64,000 bases of DNA. Source: Hominimerdicola alba. GTDB taxonomy: Bacteria; Bacillota; Clostridia; Oscillospirales; Ruminococcaceae. The notes below the pieces were generated by a model. That model was not told the origin of the DNA and ran no database searches. It worked only from the letters and a program-made list of their open reading frames with translations. The stretch spans positions 1-64,000 of the forward strand of contig NZ_FOAT01000009.1 in the NCBI RefSeq assembly GCF_900109655.1, in the 5' to 3' direction. This document shows, in pieces, positions 40,888-50,196 of this stretch (position 1 is the first letter of the stretch; the number at the start of each line of letters is the position of its first letter). The translations under genes and the position numbers were made by a program.

Positions 40888-43800
40888 ATGGCGGATAGAT
40901 TTAAATATTCGGAAGTCAGGCAAAAAATAATAGAAGCATTAAAGACAGATCTTATCGGACCAATGTATGAAAATGAAGTATTGGATGAAAATCCTCAATT
41001 TGCTTATTTGGTAGGTGTCCTTGCTCCGAAAAAAGATGATAATGAATCTGTAGCTGATGATCAGGAAATTGATACTGATTTTGATTATGACGCCGGAGAT
41101 TTTACCGCTGGAGAAGATGATGATAACGAACCGATTACAGTTACTCGTTTCACACCACCGTCTTCGATAGGAATTAGTTTTTATGTTGAAACCAAGTTGC
41201 CATCTTTGCAGATAGAGATTTCGTGGGGCGATTATAATAAAAAAATAACACCGAAGGAAAATGCAGAGGGTAAAACAATAAATGCAGTGACTTATTCCAG
41301 AATTCCTATGAAAGAAATCATAAATGTTGATCTTTCAGATATTCAAAGAACTAAGGAATACTCTTTGATATCTGATTCAAATGTTTCTGTTCATATTTCA
41401 AAAATTACATTGAAAAATGGCTATTCACTTGTTACTGCATACGTGATCAACAAAAGGAGAAATTCTGAAGATCAGCTTGAAACTCTGATGTTTCAGGTTC
41501 AGATCACGGCTTCTTCTAAAGATTGTGAGTCCCCGTTTATAGCTGAAGATATTTGTCGTGAAGTTCTTGCTTCAGATGAGTTTTACTTTAAACAGAGACC
41601 AATCTTGGGAAGAGGTCGAGGTTGTGCTGCTGTTTGGGGAGAAGTTAATGATGGAAGGACCGAATATGTTAAATCTGCATTTATTCCTGAATACGAATTT
41701 CCGGGAGTAAGCGCTTCATTGGATGGCTTTGATAATTTCTATTTTTCTATGAGATCACTTTCTGTTAAGACGAAGAAAAGCGAAATAATAGAAAAGCTGA
41801 ATGTACTTGCAAATTCTTATGAACAATGGATCAACGAGAAGCTAATTAACGATTCCAAGATGTCAGAGCCTGATTTTGCTGATAAAATCGGAAAAGATGT
41901 TATTCAGAAATGTAATGATTCATTAGAACGTATTCGTGAAGGAATAAAACTTCTTATTGATGATGAAATATCATTTGAAGCGTTTTGCTTTATGAATCGA
42001 TGCATGATCCTTCAAAGAAATATATCCAATTATGCAAAAAAACATGGTGCTGGTATAGAATGCAGTTTTAAGGATTTTGTTGATCCTAGGAATCCTGATA
42101 ATAATTTTGGATGGCGTCCTTTCCAGATAGCCTTTATTCTGATGAATCTGTCTGCTATCGTTGATCCTAATCATAAGGATAGAAAAGTAGTTGATTTATT
42201 ATACTTTCCAACAGGCGGAGGAAAAACCGAAGCTTATCTCGGACTTATGGCTTTTGTTATTGCCAATAGGCGTTTGAGAGCAGGGGAAAACGATCAGTAT
42301 AATCATGATGGAGGAGTTACTGCAATACTCCGCTACACACTTCGTTTACTTACAACTCAGCAACGTGATCGTATTACCAAGATGGTTATTGCAGCTGAAA
42401 TGATAAGGAGAAGAGAATACCCAAAGTACGGTAATGAACCAATAAGCATTGGATTCTGGGTCGGAGGCGGTGTAACACCAAATTCTTTTGAAGATTTAAA
42501 AGAAAACTCTGAAAATCCAGGTGAGGCAAGAAGACAGAAGAACCTTATCTATAAGCAGCTTCTGACATGTCCGTTTTGCGGGAAACCTCTTACAGAAGAT
42601 GATTTTTATATTGAACATGAGCAGAAGTCTGTAAAAGTATATTGCGGAGATCCTACTTGTCTTTTTTATAAGTACAAACCTCATGATAAGATTTCCATTC
42701 CGGTATATCTTGTTGATGAAGAGATATACGCTAAGTGTCCTACTATAATATTATCCACGGTCGATAAATTTGCACGTTTACCATGGGATGTAAAAACTAA
42801 TAGTATTTTTGGAAGAATAGATCGAGTATGCAGCAGAGATGGTTGTGTTGCGATAGGCGATGCTCATTCCAAGCATAACCGAACTAATCAGCTGCCTGCG
42901 TCAACATTATTATCGGTCAAGCCGTTTCTTCCGCCTGAATTAATAATTCAGGACGAGTTGCATTTAATTACCGGACCATTAGGAACGGTATATGGTGCAT
43001 ACGAAACAATAATAGAGGACATGTGTACATATACGCTCAATGGTCAGAAAATTTATCCTAAGTATGTAGTTTCAACTGCGACGATAAAAAATGCCAGTGA
43101 GCAAACGAAGTGTCTATATGGCAGAAATCAAACTTCGCAGTTTCCACCGAATGGATTTGAAATAGGTGATAGTTTCTTTATAAAAGAGATACCTGTTAAT
43201 GAAAATCCTTTCAGAAAATATGTTGGTATCTGTGCAGCTGGACAATCTGTAAAAACAGCTCTTCTCAGGATTTATGCTATAGTGCTTCAAACAACATATG
43301 ACTTGTCGTTACAGGACGAATATAAAGAGGTAATAGATCCGTATTATACTTTGGTAGGTTATTATAACAGTATACGAGAATTAGGCGGTGCTGTAAGATT
43401 ACTTCAGGACGACATTCCAAAGAGAATCAATCGTATTAAGAAGAAGTATAAGATGAGTAAAGTAAGATATCTTTACCGAAGTGCTAATGTCGAGATAACA
43501 TCTCGAATGTCATCCTTCAAGATACCGGAACAATTAAAGAAACTTGAAACAAGGTTTGAGGATAAGGAATGTCTGGATACTGCAATTGCAACAAATATGA
43601 TCGCAGTTGGTATGGATGTTGACAGACTCGGATTAATGGTTGTAACAGGTCAGCCTAAACAGAATTCTGAGTATATTCAGGCTACAAGCCGTATTGGTCG
43701 TTCTTTCCCAGGCTTAGTAATAACCTTATATAATCCTTATCGTCCACGAGATCTGTCGCATTATGAGAATTTTACGGGTTATCATTCACAGTTATATCGC

Positions 43801-44226
43801 TTTGTAGAAGGTACTACTGCTACGCCTTTTTCTGCAAGAGCTCGTGACAGAGTTATGCATGCGATAATAATATCAGCGATTAGATTAAAGTATCCGAATC
43901 TAGCTACAAATACTGAAGCATCTAACATAGATGCTCTTTCCGAAGAACAGTTAAATGAAGTTAAACAACTTATTATTGATCGTCTGAATATTATAAAACC
44001 ATCAGCACGAGATGATGCTGATGAAGAAATCAATCAGTTTATTGATAAATGGAAAATGCTGGCTGCTCAATCTAAACAGCTTCGTTATTATGTATATAAG
44101 ACTGATAAGTATAACCGACTTATGAATTTTTACGGTGAGATTTGTACAGATATTGAAAAAGCAACACTGAGTTCTATGCGAGAAGTTGAAAACTCAGCAA
44201 ATATGTATTATTTTACGGAGGACTAA
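40888..44226 (+). CDS. drmA: DISARM helicase DrmA
   Basis: Large SF2-type helicase that is the DNA-translocating core of DISARM with DrmB. It has an acidic N-terminal region (DDNESVADDQEIDTDFDYDA), Walker A in YFPTGGGKTEAYLGLMAFV near residue 450, a Cys-knuckle insert (CPFCGKPL, then CGDPTC), a DEAH-equivalent IIQDELHLITGPLGTVYGAY, and a C-terminal helicase domain (TNMIAVGMDVDRLGLMVVTG, then YIQATSRIGR). Length 1112 aa matches the family. GGCGGAGG precedes the ATG, 15 nt after drmD. It ends 2 nt before drmB. Confidence 0.92.
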   Translation: MADRFKYSEVRQKIIEALKTDLIGPMYENEVLDENPQFAYLVGVLAPKKDDNESVADDQEIDTDFDYDAGDFTAGEDDDNEPITVTRFTPPSSIGISFYVETKLPSLQIEISWGDYNKKITPKENAEGKTINAVTYSRIPMKEIINVDLSDIQRTKEYSLISDSNVSVHISKITLKNGYSLVTAYVINKRRNSEDQLETLMFQVQITASSKDCESPFIAEDICREVLASDEFYFKQRPILGRGRGCAAVWGEVNDGRTEYVKSAFIPEYEFPGVSASLDGFDNFYFSMRSLSVKTKKSEIIEKLNVLANSYEQWINEKLINDSKMSEPDFADKIGKDVIQKCNDSLERIREGIKLLIDDEISFEAFCFMNRCMILQRNISNYAKKHGAGIECSFKDFVDPRNPDNNFGWRPFQIAFILMNLSAIVDPNHKDRKVVDLLYFPTGGGKTEAYLGLMAFVIANRRLRAGENDQYNHDGGVTAILRYTLRLLTTQQRDRITKMVIAAEMIRRREYPKYGNEPISIGFWVGGGVTPNSFEDLKENSENPGEARRQKNLIYKQLLTCPFCGKPLTEDDFYIEHEQKSVKVYCGDPTCLFYKYKPHDKISIPVYLVDEEIYAKCPTIILSTVDKFARLPWDVKTNSIFGRIDRVCSRDGCVAIGDAHSKHNRTNQLPASTLLSVKPFLPPELIIQDELHLITGPLGTVYGAYETIIEDMCTYTLNGQKIYPKYVVSTATIKNASEQTKCLYGRNQTSQFPPNGFEIGDSFFIKEIPVNENPFRKYVGICAAGQSVKTALLRIYAIVLQTTYDLSLQDEYKEVIDPYYTLVGYYNSIRELGGAVRLLQDDIPKRINRIKKKYKMSKVRYLYRSANVEITSRMSSFKIPEQLKKLETRFEDKECLDTAIATNMIAVGMDVDRLGLMVVTGQPKQNSEYIQATSRIGRSFPGLVITLYNPYRPRDLSHYENFTGYHSQLYRFVEGTTATPFSARARDRVMHAIIISAIRLKYPNLATNTEASNIDALSEEQLNEVKQLIIDRLNIIKPSARDDADEEINQFIDKWKMLAAQSKQLRYYVYKTDKYNRLMNFYGEICTDIEKATLSSMREVENSANMYYFTED

Positions 44227-44228
44227 TA

Positions 44229-45986
44229 ATGGCTTATGATAATAATAAACTCGGGGAGTTACGTCCTAATCAGATTATTACGACTTTTGGTCCTGGAGCA
44301 ATAGTAGATGCTATAAAAGACTCTGTTACAGTTCTTGATACAAATTACTGGGCGGATAAAGGCAAAAAAATCATAGATGGTCGATTAGCATCATACCTTG
44401 GAGTAAACTGTTTCTATATGCCAAGGACGTCCTATCATGGAGATATTCCGGTAACATCATTCCCGTACATACATGTATGTTCAAATTTTAAATGTGGCAG
44501 ATTATTTGATGTTCGTGAAAACTTTGAACTTGATGCTTATCTTCGATTTGGAGTTACATGTCCTGAATGTCATAAAACTGCTTACCCTTCTCGTTTCATT
44601 ACTATCTGCGAAGATGGTCATATGAATGATTTCCCATGGAATTGGTGGGTCCATAATGGAAATACAGTATGTAAGAATCCAAAATTAAGAATGTATTCTA
44701 TTGGTAATTCGTCCACATTAGCTGATATGTGGGTAGAATGTTTAACATGTGGTGCAAAACGAAGCATGAGCGGAGCAACTCAAAAAGATAATTTTATAGG
44801 AATAAAATGTCCCGGGCATCATCCTTTCAGACCTAACTCCAGACCAGAAAACTGTAATAAGCCCGTGATACCATCTCAACGTGGTGCATCTAATGTTTAC
44901 TTTTCAGTCAGCAGAAGTGCGATATCTATTCCACCTTGGATCAATCCATTATTTAATCTGATAGATGAACATCTTCGTGATATAGAGTTAGCTCAAAAGT
45001 TGATGGGAAATGATGGTATAGAGAAAATATATGAGATGTACTTTGCCGAGAATTATACAAAACAGGAATTTGACTCAGCGTTAGAACGAAGACAAAAGAA
45101 TATCACAGAATTCAAAGAAATCAAACAGATGGAGTATGATGCCATAACTCATCATAATGATCCTGCTTATGCTTCAAATAAGAAACATTTTAAAGCAGAG
45201 GAAGAAGATCTTCCATATACAATTAAAAAATACTTTTCTAGAATCATTAGAATTACAAGACTAAGAGAAGTACGTGTTCTGCTTGGATTTACAAGAGTAG
45301 ATGCGCCAGACCCTGATGCGGATGTTCAAGCGAATATTGTATACTTAAATAAAGGCAAAACCGAAAAGTGGCTTCCGGCAGCGGAAGTTAATGGCGAAGG
45401 TATCTTTATTGAATTCAATAAAGATACCTTGGAGTCTTGGCTTAGTATAGCTTCTGTTTCAGCTGTATCTCGTAAATACGAAGAAAGCTATACTCAGTTT
45501 TGCAATGAAAAGAAATGGAAAATTACCATTCCAAGAAATGCAGTATATGTTTTGATGCACACATTTGCTCATTTGCTGATCAAACAAATGTCAATGTCAT
45601 CAGGATATTCTTCTGCAGCAATACGCGAAAGGATTTATTTTGGTGATACAATGAGTGGAATACTTCTCTATACGGGTAGTTCGGATAAAGAAGGTTCACT
45701 TGGCGGATTAGTTGAACTTGGAACGGTTAAAAAACTGCTAACACTAATGAGAGATGCTTTTCAAGAAGCATTGCTCTGTACTAATGATCCTGAGTGTCTT
45801 AATAATACGCCAGCAATCAATAATTCAAACGGAGCGGCTTGTCATTCTTGTTGTATGATTTCCGAAACTGCATGTGAAAACGGAAACCGTATGCTTGACA
45901 GAGCGTTAGTTGTTCCTATTGCTAACAGAGAAAATCAAGCCTATTTTAATGAATTGGTGGTAGATCTATGTCAACTGGAAATCTGA
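44229..45986 (+). CDS. drmB: DISARM protein DrmB (DUF1998)
   Basis: DUF1998 protein that forms a complex with DrmA and recognises DNA ends. The start LGELRPNQIITTFGPGAIVD is characteristic. Cys knuckles follow (CSNFKCGRLFD, CPECHKTAYPSRFITICEDG, CLTCGAKRS). The C-terminal DUF1998 module contains YVLMHTFAHLLIKQMSMSSG and a Cys-rich block (CHSCCMISETACENGNRMLD). Length 585 aa is normal. Its last codons overlap drmC. No lesion is seen. Confidence 0.93.
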   Translation: MAYDNNKLGELRPNQIITTFGPGAIVDAIKDSVTVLDTNYWADKGKKIIDGRLASYLGVNCFYMPRTSYHGDIPVTSFPYIHVCSNFKCGRLFDVRENFELDAYLRFGVTCPECHKTAYPSRFITICEDGHMNDFPWNWWVHNGNTVCKNPKLRMYSIGNSSTLADMWVECLTCGAKRSMSGATQKDNFIGIKCPGHHPFRPNSRPENCNKPVIPSQRGASNVYFSVSRSAISIPPWINPLFNLIDEHLRDIELAQKLMGNDGIEKIYEMYFAENYTKQEFDSALERRQKNITEFKEIKQMEYDAITHHNDPAYASNKKHFKAEEEDLPYTIKKYFSRIIRITRLREVRVLLGFTRVDAPDPDADVQANIVYLNKGKTEKWLPAAEVNGEGIFIEFNKDTLESWLSIASVSAVSRKYEESYTQFCNEKKWKITIPRNAVYVLMHTFAHLLIKQMSMSSGYSSAAIRERIYFGDTMSGILLYTGSSDKEGSLGGLVELGTVKKLLTLMRDAFQEALLCTNDPECLNNTPAINNSNGAACHSCCMISETACENGNRMLDRALVVPIANRENQAYFNELVVDLCQLEI

Positions 45987-46630
45987 ATCTTGACTTGTTT
46001 CTTAGCGAATATCTTGAATCTTACACTCATGAAAATATTAAGAGAATAGAAGCTGTAAAACAGAGGTATCCATCATTGAATGAAAAAGAAGCTAAAGAGA
46101 TTTCAGATCTTATCCTATCGATGAAAGAAATGAAATCAAAAGAAAAGATATCTCTTGCAGTAACAGCACCACCAACTTTTTCAATCAAAGCAAAATCAAC
46201 TAAGAATACAGTAAAATCGATGGTGAATGGGGCAAAGAAAAGCATCTTGATAACGGGTTACTCTTTGTCAGAGTATTTCAACGATTTGATAGACATTATA
46301 ATATATAAAAGTCAAACAGGTGTTTTCGTTGAATTCTATATCAATGATTTTGAAAGTCAGAAGAACGTAGAAAAGATAAATAGGTACAAAGGAAAGTTTA
46401 TGCGAGTATATAATTACTCTGCTAACAATGATTCCATGTCTGCTTTACATGCTAAAGTAATTTCAGTAGATGAGAAAAAAACATTAATTACATCGGCTAA
46501 TCTATCGTATCATGGTCAAGAAGGAAATATTGAACTTGGTACATTAATTGAATCAGAACAAATTGCAAAACAAGTCAAAGATGTTTTTGTACAGCTTGTA
46601 TTCAAAAAAACGTTTGTTGAACTAAAATAA
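45968..46630 (+). CDS. drmC: DISARM phospholipase D-family protein DrmC
   Basis: PLD-superfamily nuclease-like subunit of DISARM. Only one HxK motif is visible: ALHAKVISVDEKKTLITSAN, near residue 160, followed by LGTLIES as usual, so it would work as a dimer. The N-terminal 60 residues are helical. Length is 220 aa. It overlaps drmB by 19 bp, showing coupled translation. In studied systems DrmC is dispensable for much of the protection. It is the last gene of the operon; a terminator follows about 80 bp on. Confidence 0.88.
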   Translation: MSTGNLNLDLFLSEYLESYTHENIKRIEAVKQRYPSLNEKEAKEISDLILSMKEMKSKEKISLAVTAPPTFSIKAKSTKNTVKSMVNGAKKSILITGYSLSEYFNDLIDIIIYKSQTGVFVEFYINDFESQKNVEKINRYKGKFMRVYNYSANNDSMSALHAKVISVDEKKTLITSANLSYHGQEGNIELGTLIESEQIAKQVKDVFVQLVFKKTFVELK

Positions 46631-46713
46631 CAGTAGTATATACATACATTATATAAACAATTTTTATTTACTCATTATGTGAAGATTTCATATCGCCTAG
46701 CTTTATAATTGTA

Positions 46714-46738
46714 CAGAGGCTGTTGCTCACAGCCTCTG
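46714..46738 (+). terminator. Terminator between the DISARM operon and the phage-like module
   Basis: CAGAGGCTGT and ACAGCCTCTG form a 10-bp perfect stem with a 5-nt loop, followed by TATTTTTT. It can end the plus-strand DISARM operon, and with A-runs on the other side perhaps also the minus-strand module. Confidence 0.85.
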
Positions 46739-46746
46739 TATTTTTT

Positions 46747-47142
46747 CTACCAATTCCCAAACCATCCGCCCAAACGGTCAACCTTTTTGTCAAAGTCAGC
46801 CCATCTTTCGATCGAAGTCATTTCAGTATCGCTTACATTTTGCATAATCAAAACCGCTGCTTTATGGGATTCGGAGGGTATAGCATTTTCTTCAAACCCG
46901 GCACCGATTATTTTCATAGCATTCATCAGGAATCTCTCGATCCTTACAAGCGAAAACTGCAAGTTTTCACTTACATAACCGCTTTCTGTTGACCTGACAA
47001 ACAAATCTTTATTGTACAGATAAAAGGACTTGTACCCAAGTTCAGAACGCGCTCGGATCCCGTCTCTGCAAAACTTTACACGTAGTTCCTTTTTGCCGTG
47101 ATGAGCGATAACTACCTCACCTTTAGGGTTCATTACTACCAT
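46747..47142 (-). CDS. Protein of unknown function (131 aa)
   Basis: Start taken at ATG 47142 (MVVMNPKGEVVIAHHGKKEL), behind AAAGGGG; an upstream in-frame codon would overlap that site. The N-terminal half is beta-rich and the C-terminal half helical, ending in FDKKVDRLGGWFGNW. No domain is recognised. It is the last gene of a minus-strand series with DUF960, glutamine amidotransferase and amidoligase genes, and lies 40 bp after DUF960. It is likely an accessory gene of that module. Confidence 0.55.
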   Translation of the reverse strand: MVVMNPKGEVVIAHHGKKELRVKFCRDGIRARSELGYKSFYLYNKDLFVRSTESGYVSENLQFSLVRIERFLMNAMKIIGAGFEENAIPSESHKAAVLIMQNVSDTEMTSIERWADFDKKVDRLGGWFGNW

Positions 47143-47182
47143 TTTATCACCCCTTTCCAAAATAATGATGCATAGATACTAT

Positions 47183-47497
47183 TCAGTATTCCTCCGCCAG
47201 CAGCATAGTAACATGATCCACATCATCAATAATATAGACCTTAGTATTGATCGCCGCATCCACAGGCATAAAGTAATCCATCAAAGCTTCCGGTATCTCC
47301 TGTTCATGCCTTATGTTAAGCAGGAAGGTACCGTCTTTTTCTGTCGTAGTCAACTTAAATACCTGAAGCCTGTCCAGTTCTCCAGCCTTGCGCTCCATTA
47401 ACGCAAGGCTTTCAAACATCATCACCTGTAAGGCAGGCGGTATCTCCGCTTCTATTCCTTTTGTAATATACTTGTTTCCGTCAAATCTGTAAACCAT
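47183..47497 (-). CDS. DUF960 family protein
   Basis: A 104-residue protein matching DUF960: YITKGIEAEIPPALQVMMFE near the start, then LDRLQVFKLTTTEKDGTFLL and IRHEQEIPEALMDYF. The family is found in Firmicute phages and mobile elements; its function is unknown. AAAGGAGATAGCT precedes the ATG. The gene follows the glutamine amidotransferase gene by 15 bp and is probably cotranscribed. Confidence 0.82.
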   Translation of the reverse strand: MVYRFDGNKYITKGIEAEIPPALQVMMFESLALMERKAGELDRLQVFKLTTTEKDGTFLLNIRHEQEIPEALMDYFMPVDAAINTKVYIIDDVDHVTMLLAEEY

Positions 47498-47512
47498 AGC
47501 TATCTCCTTTCA

Positions 47513-48481
47513 CTAAACCTTAACACCATAGCTTTCTTCCATAAGCCAGTCACCGTAGTAGTCCTTAGCCTCTTCAAGACACATATTGAGATACTCCCTG
47601 TCATCCAGCATCATCTCAATGTCTTCATCGCAGTAACCAATTTCATACAGAAGAGAAATATCGTCCACTGTCAGCCCGAACAGATTGCAGAGCTCGTAAA
47701 GATAATCCGGGTGATGACCGTATGATGCGTAATTCCAGTGCCTTTCAAGAGCATAATAGTCCTCAAACTCAAATTTGCTCCTGATCAACTCACCGTTCTT
47801 GTCTATGCGAATTATCTCTCCTTCCTCGGAAGTTATAAAGTCGAACTTGTATATTTTCAGGAAAGTGTTCTCTATGACTTCTTCCATTATCTTTTTAGTA
47901 GAGGTATACACATACAGACCAAGCTGTTTGAAATGTACGATGCACAACGGATTATCTCCCTTTGCCAGATATAGTGTATTGTCCTCATTAAGGATGGTGA
48001 ACACGAAATTACCTTTAACTGTCTCGCACATCTTCGCTATGGTCTCAAAGCTTAAACTGCCGTATTTTTCGATCAGCTGTACAGCCGCATAGGTGTCTGT
48101 CTTTATCTGTGTCTTCGGCAGATCTTCATCCTTCTGAAGAATATCGTCATTGAATAAAACACCATTGTGACATAGAGCAAAATCACCCTCCACAGTGTGT
48201 CCTGTGAAAGGGTGATTGTTGTAATTGTATTTCGCATTGCCCTGTGTTGTCATTCTGGTGTGACCTGTGAGTATGGTAGTATCCTCGGGGAAATAGAACC
48301 TCATCTTGTGGGCTGGCTTCGGTCTCTTGTAGACTTTCAGCTCATTTTCTTTGATGTAAGCTATTCCCGTTGCATCCGTTCCCCTTACTTCCGATTCAAC
48401 TGCCAGCCTGTTTACCAGCTCTTTCAGATGCCTTCCGCTTACTGCATGACGGTAGTTCACAAATCCAAATATAGCGCACAT
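47513..48481 (-). CDS. Class II glutamine amidotransferase-like protein
   Basis: An Ntn-hydrolase that would release ammonia from glutamine. The ATG at 48481, behind AGGAGG, gives MCAIFGF, placing the nucleophile Cys at position 2 as the family requires; the longer in-frame start would bury it. Further motifs are ESEVRGTDATGIAY, ILTGHTRMTTQGN, HPFTGHTVEGDFALCHNGVL and KTDTYAAVQLIEKYG. The C-terminal 100 residues are acidic and unrelated to known synthase domains. It starts 1 nt after the amidoligase stop. Amidoligase plus class II amidotransferase pairs have been noted in phage-like gene neighbourhoods, where they are thought to modify peptides or amines. Confidence 0.85.
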   Translation of the reverse strand: MCAIFGFVNYRHAVSGRHLKELVNRLAVESEVRGTDATGIAYIKENELKVYKRPKPAHKMRFYFPEDTTILTGHTRMTTQGNAKYNYNNHPFTGHTVEGDFALCHNGVLFNDDILQKDEDLPKTQIKTDTYAAVQLIEKYGSLSFETIAKMCETVKGNFVFTILNEDNTLYLAKGDNPLCIVHFKQLGLYVYTSTKKIMEEVIENTFLKIYKFDFITSEEGEIIRIDKNGELIRSKFEFEDYYALERHWNYASYGHHPDYLYELCNLFGLTVDDISLLYEIGYCDEDIEMMLDDREYLNMCLEEAKDYYGDWLMEESYGVKV

Positions 48482-48482
48482 A

Positions 48483-49604
48483 TCAATTATCCTCCTCATC
48501 AATAATTGTCGGCTCATTTACATAGAGCCTTTTCTCTTTCAGATAAGATATAAGCTCCGTGTATTCGGGACTTATATCCATAACAAAATCCGCCCATGAC
48601 TGCTTATGCAGTTCATCATCATTCAGACGTATAGCATTCTCGCATATAGCATCAACCAGTTCCAGAGATGCCATAAAGGTATTCCATTTCAGCGTACCTC
48701 TGAACAGCCTTATCTCCACTGTGCTGATGTTGGTTATGTTCACGCAGGCATATCTGCCCTTGCTGCTCTTCTTTGCCTTTTCAAGTATCTCCTTGGGACG
48801 ATCTTCATAGCCGTGTCTCGCTGCCCAGTGTTCGGCAGATTCTTCGGAACGTCTGCTGAATCTGAAAAGCTCGTTCCAGTGGCTCTCAAAGAAGAAAAGT
48901 ATCCTGCTTATTACATCTTCCTGACGTTCGTATGTGTTACCCAGGGAACACCTGCCTATATGCACATGAAGACCGCAGGTGCTTGTGTTGTGTGACCTGT
49001 ATCCCAGACGTACTGCCCTTTTCATTATCTCTTCCCAGGGGAAGTCATACTTGTGGAAATATAAAGAACAGGGATGACTTACAAGCTCCATACCCTCGTC
49101 AAGAGAACCGTCCGATTTTATGTACAGGATCTCTTCTTCCCTGTTTGCTATGCTTTCAAGGGTATCTGCGTTGTCATCGTCCTTCCCTCCCCTGTCTATC
49201 TCCAGCTCAACTCCGTAACAGCGGACATTTTCACCTTCATCACTGCATCTGTAAAAGATAGGCACAGGCTTATATCCGTAATCATGGATATGCCTGCACT
49301 GTTCTTCTTCATCGTAGCAGTCACTGCAATAGGGATAATCACCGTCCCAGTACACATTATCATCATGGATGATACACCCGCATCGTTCACATCGGCGGTA
49401 GTAGTTGTCATAGCAGTTCTGACATATAGCTGTATTATCATCGGATACAGAATTACGGTAGAAAAATCTTTCTCCGCAGTGACTGCAGGTAAATGTCTCA
49501 TCGTTGAAGCAGTCTTCACATATTATCTGATCTTCAACTTCGTAAAGGTCTTCCTCATTTTCAATGGTGCATCCGCAGTTTGCACACTCATAGATCTCAT
49601 TCAT
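48483..49604 (-). CDS. Amidoligase-family enzyme with N-terminal LIM-like zinc fingers
   Basis: Start taken at ATG 49604 (MNEIYECANCGC), behind GGAGGAAC; the open frame extends upstream without a ribosome binding site. Residues 6-105 hold several CxxC knuckles in LIM-like pairs (CANCGCTI...CEDCF, CSHCGERF...CQNCYDNYYRRCERCG, CSDCYDEEEQC). The amidoligase_2 core follows: RCYGVELEIDRGGKD, IKSDGSLDEGMELVSHPCSL, TCGLHVHIGRCSLG and VEIRLFRGTLKW. The core is glutamine-synthetase-like and would ligate amine to carboxylate using ATP. The partner amidotransferase gene follows immediately. The substrate is unknown. The family is frequent in phages and integrative elements. Confidence 0.87.
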   Translation of the reverse strand: MNEIYECANCGCTIENEEDLYEVEDQIICEDCFNDETFTCSHCGERFFYRNSVSDDNTAICQNCYDNYYRRCERCGCIIHDDNVYWDGDYPYCSDCYDEEEQCRHIHDYGYKPVPIFYRCSDEGENVRCYGVELEIDRGGKDDDNADTLESIANREEEILYIKSDGSLDEGMELVSHPCSLYFHKYDFPWEEIMKRAVRLGYRSHNTSTCGLHVHIGRCSLGNTYERQEDVISRILFFFESHWNELFRFSRRSEESAEHWAARHGYEDRPKEILEKAKKSSKGRYACVNITNISTVEIRLFRGTLKWNTFMASLELVDAICENAIRLNDDELHKQSWADFVMDISPEYTELISYLKEKRLYVNEPTIIDEEDN

Positions 49605-49626
49605 AAAAGTTCCTCCAAATACAAAA

Positions 49627-49655
49627 AGCCCCTTGACGATCATCGCCAAGGGGCT
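49627..49655 (-). terminator. Terminator between annealing protein and amidoligase genes
   Basis: AGCCCCTTG and CAAGGGGCT form a 9-bp stem, followed on the minus strand by TTTTTGTA. It may attenuate transcription from the recombination genes into the amidoligase group. Confidence 0.75.
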
Positions 49656-49659
49656 TAAC

Positions 49660-50196
49660 TCATGCTGTTTTCTTCTGTGATCTCTTGTAGCCGTTATAGA
49701 CCACTTCACCTGTATCGGAATTGATTATAGTGAGCCCGACTATCTCACGTTCATCGCTGTACACGATATGTCCAACAGAGAATTTATCAAAGCAGACGAA
49801 CTTATCTCCGCGCCTTTGTATCCTGCACTTCTGGGCTGACACCCATACATGAGGAGCAGAATATAATTCTCTTCCTATGCCTACAGTAAAGCATGCTCTT
49901 TTGAAGCTGTCCGAAGCCTGACCTTTTTCCTTTTCGGTATAGCTTTCAGTTCCCACGTCCTGTTTGGATATCCACTGCTTTTTATCCTCGTCCCAGAGTT
50001 CGATGGTACAGTAGAGATTTCCGTTTATACTCTGGTGAGATCTTTTCCATCCCAGTACACCGAAGGTCTCGTCCAGTATCTTCATATCTGCACGGGCATC
50101 TGTGTAAAGCAGCAGGGACAGTCCTTTATCGCTTATGGTACCTATACGACACTCTATCTCATCAGCTCGAAGAAGTCTGATGCTCAGATTATTCAT
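49660..50196 (-). CDS. Rad52-type single-strand annealing protein
   Basis: Phage-type recombinase that anneals complementary strands. Its N-terminal part has ITDKGLS-like text (TISDKGLSLLLYTDARADMK), then DETFGVLGWKRSHQ, and the hallmark KGQASDSFKRACFTVGIGRE of the Rad52/Sak group. Length 178 aa fits. Its ATG overlaps the TGA of the exonuclease gene (ATGA) and follows GGGAGG. Exonuclease plus annealing protein make a lambda-Red-like pair for double-strand end recombination. Confidence 0.82.
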   Translation of the reverse strand: MNNLSIRLLRADEIECRIGTISDKGLSLLLYTDARADMKILDETFGVLGWKRSHQSINGNLYCTIELWDEDKKQWISKQDVGTESYTEKEKGQASDSFKRACFTVGIGRELYSAPHVWVSAQKCRIQRRGDKFVCFDKFSVGHIVYSDEREIVGLTIINSDTGEVVYNGYKRSQKKTA

